DNA from: JBHHXR01 sp046757205 | GTDB taxonomy: Bacteria; Pseudomonadota; Alphaproteobacteria; Rhodobacterales; Rhodobacteraceae | Assembly: GCA_046757205.1 (NCBI GenBank) | Contig: JBHHXR010000196.1 | Location: 1-6,964 of the forward strand | Direction: 5' to 3' | Length of the DNA: 6,964 nt | Shown: one piece after another, positions 6,175 to 6,964 of the stretch | Position numbering within the stretch: position 1 is the first letter of the stretch | How the letters are laid out: every line of letters begins with the position of its first letter | Made by a program: the position numbers and the translations under genes | The notes under the pieces: generated by a model | What the model saw: only the letters and a program-made list of their open reading frames with translations | Databases searched by the model: none | Told to the model about the DNA's origin: nothing

Positions 6175-6187
6175 GCAAGAATCTTGC
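6175..6187. promoter_or_regulatory. 13-bp perfect palindrome upstream of cbbF
   Basis: GCAAGA-A-TCTTGC is a perfect 6-1-6 dyad, 18 bases upstream of cbbF ATG 6157. It lies 32 bp to the cbbF side of the first CbbR-like dyad (centres 6181 and 6220) and has a different sequence, so it could bind a second regulator or sit at the cbbF transcription start or early 5' leader. With a one-base centre it is unlikely to be an RNA hairpin. Its owner is unknown. Confidence 0.4.
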
Positions 6188-6212
6188 TAACGCATGTTGG
6201 GGGTGCTAGAAA
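6184..6212 (+). promoter_or_regulatory. Candidate sigma-70 promoter for cbbR
   Basis: TTGCTA (6184-6189) and TAGAAA (6207-6212) are separated by 17 bases; each matches the consensus at four of six positions. Transcription would start near 6219, inside the first CbbR-like dyad, fitting the autorepression usual for LysR-type regulators. Weak matches of this kind arise by chance, but position and spacing fit. Confidence 0.35.
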
Positions 6213-6227
6213 ATTAAATAATCTAAT
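6213..6227. promoter_or_regulatory. CbbR-type operator dyad 1 (ATTA-N7-TAAT)
   Basis: ATTA (6213-6216), seven bases, then TAAT (6224-6227) form a perfect interrupted dyad that contains the LysR-family T-N11-A motif and fits the TNA-N7-TNA pattern reported for CbbR sites. It lies in the AT-rich centre of the cbbF-cbbR spacer. Relative to a cbbF start near 6175 it would be centred about -45, the usual place of a LysR activation site. Confidence 0.5.
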
Positions 6228-6234
6228 AGGTAAG

Positions 6235-6249
6235 TTCAGAAAAATTGAA
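6235..6249. promoter_or_regulatory. CbbR-type operator dyad 2 (TTCA-N7-TGAA)
   Basis: TTCA (6235-6238), seven bases, then TGAA (6246-6249) form a second perfect dyad of TNA-N7-TNA type, centred 22 bp (about two helical turns) from dyad 1, so both lie on the same DNA face. It overlaps the proposed TTG start of cbbR. For cbbF it would lie near -67, the usual LysR recognition site; for cbbR, occupancy would block transcript elongation or initiation. Confidence 0.5.
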
Positions 6250-6964
6250 TACACGGGTACTGGCTATCACGCTGAAACAGCTCCGGGCGCTGTCCTCGGT
6301 CGCCGAAACCGGGTCGCTGACGGCCACCGCCACAACCTTCGGGCTGACCGCGCCGGCCATTCACAACCAGTTGAAATTGCTGGAAGAAAACCTGGGATGC
6401 CCGTTGGTGCTGCGCGGCGGCGGCGTGCCGGCGCGGCTCACGGCGGAGGGCCGCATCCTGACCGGCTCGTTCGCGGCGATGGAGCGGACCCTCGAAGGCG
6501 CACTGCGGCAAATTCACGCAAGGCGCTCCGGTCTCGCCGGCAGCGTCGTGCTCGGTGTAGTCAGCACCGCCAAATACTTCGCCCCGGCGCTGGTCGCGCG
6601 CATCCAGACCGCCTATCGCGACATCGAAATGGTGCTGAAAGTGGGGAACCGCGACGAGATCATCGCCATGCTCGGCCACGGCCTGGTCGATCTCGTCATC
6701 ATGGGCCGCCCGCCCCGCGAACCGCAGGTGGAGGCGCGCGTGATCGGTGTCCACCCGCTGGTCATCATCGCGCCGCCCGGCCACCGGTTCGCCGCGGCAG
6801 AGGACCTGACGCCGGAGGAACTCCTGCAGGAGACTTTCATCGCCCGCGAACCCGGCTCCGGCACGCGCATCCTGATGATCCGCTATCTCGACCGGATCGG
6901 CGAGGGGCTGCCTTACAGGTTCATCGAAATGGGGTCGAACGAGACCATCAAGCAGGCGGTGATC
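6245..6964 (+). CDS. cbbR: LysR-family regulator CbbR (3' end outside window)
   Basis: The first 240 residues of a LysR-type transcription regulator, divergent from the cbb operon, are present; family members are about 300 residues, so some 60 are missing. The winged helix-turn-helix is in the first ~65 residues (ITLKQLRALSSVAETGSL, LTAPAIHNQLKLLEENLG, PLVLR). The effector-binding domain starts near residue 96 (SGLAGSVVLGVVSTAKYF). CbbR-like marks are GVVSTAKYFAP, AREPGSGTR and EMGSNETIKQAV. With the cbb operon next door the name is secure. CbbR proteins sense metabolites such as RuBP, PEP or NADPH, differing between species. The start is taken as TTG 6245 because TAG 6227 is the in-frame stop upstream and no ATG or GTG occurs before the conserved helix; the ribosome site is weak (AGGTAAG, 6228-6234). 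A rarer CTG at 6260 would also leave the domain whole. The right edge of the window cuts the gene after a Val-Ile pair. Confidence 0.93.
   Translation, partial: MNTRVLAITLKQLRALSSVAETGSLTATATTFGLTAPAIHNQLKLLEENLGCPLVLRGGGVPARLTAEGRILTGSFAAMERTLEGALRQIHARRSGLAGSVVLGVVSTAKYFAPALVARIQTAYRDIEMVLKVGNRDEIIAMLGHGLVDLVIMGRPPREPQVEARVIGVHPLVIIAPPGHRFAAAEDLTPEELLQETFIAREPGSGTRILMIRYLDRIGEGLPYRFIEMGSNETIKQAVI

Noticed and set aside
4727..6190. A 487-codon plus-strand frame opposite cbbP and cbbF.
   Set aside because: Same reason: low-complexity antisense translation of two certain enzymes.
1..6964. CRISPR arrays, insertion sequences, integrase or attachment sites, rRNA or tRNA genes.
   Set aside because: No repeated units with regular spacing, no transposase-like frame, no terminal repeats and no RNA gene fold were seen on either strand.

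Overview
The window is a GC-rich, densely coded piece of a proteobacterial chromosome, most likely from an alphaproteobacterium. Its core is a Calvin-Benson-Bassham (CBB) gene cluster with a form II RuBisCO closely resembling that of Rhodospirillum rubrum, and a 290-residue phosphoribulokinase whose key residues fall at the same positions as in Rhodobacter sphaeroides. I cannot name a genus.

Layout. On the minus strand, transcribed right to left, five tightly packed genes form one operon: cbbF (fructose-1,6-/sedoheptulose-1,7-bisphosphatase), cbbP (phosphoribulokinase), cbbA (class II fructose-bisphosphate aldolase), cbbM (form II RuBisCO) and cbbE (ribulose-phosphate 3-epimerase). The regulator cbbR (LysR family) is divergent on the plus strand and runs off the right edge. 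The short cbbF-cbbR spacer is the only AT-rich patch in the window. It carries two TNA-N7-TNA type dyads 22 bp apart, as expected for CbbR binding, plus a separate 13-bp palindrome. At the left edge, on the plus strand and converging on cbbE, lies the end of a nitrile hydratase locus: a beta-subunit gene that has lost its middle, followed by an intact nitrile hydratase accessory protein gene.

How it works together. CbbP makes ribulose 1,5-bisphosphate, CbbM carboxylates it, and CbbA, CbbF and CbbE regenerate pentose phosphates. CbbR is expected to switch the operon on under autotrophic or redox-balancing conditions. Transketolase (cbbT), often found beside cbbP in such operons, is absent as a gene. 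Between cbbP and cbbA, however, there is a 22-codon reading frame with a strong ribosome binding site whose product looks like the N-terminus of transketolase. I read it as the scar of a deleted cbbT. No RuBisCO activase (cbbQ/cbbO), gap or pgk gene is present here.

The most interesting signals are the two gene remnants (cbbT and nitrile hydratase beta), a strong hairpin between cbbM and cbbE that may set unequal expression, and the architecture of the CbbR control region. I did not find a wholly new system.
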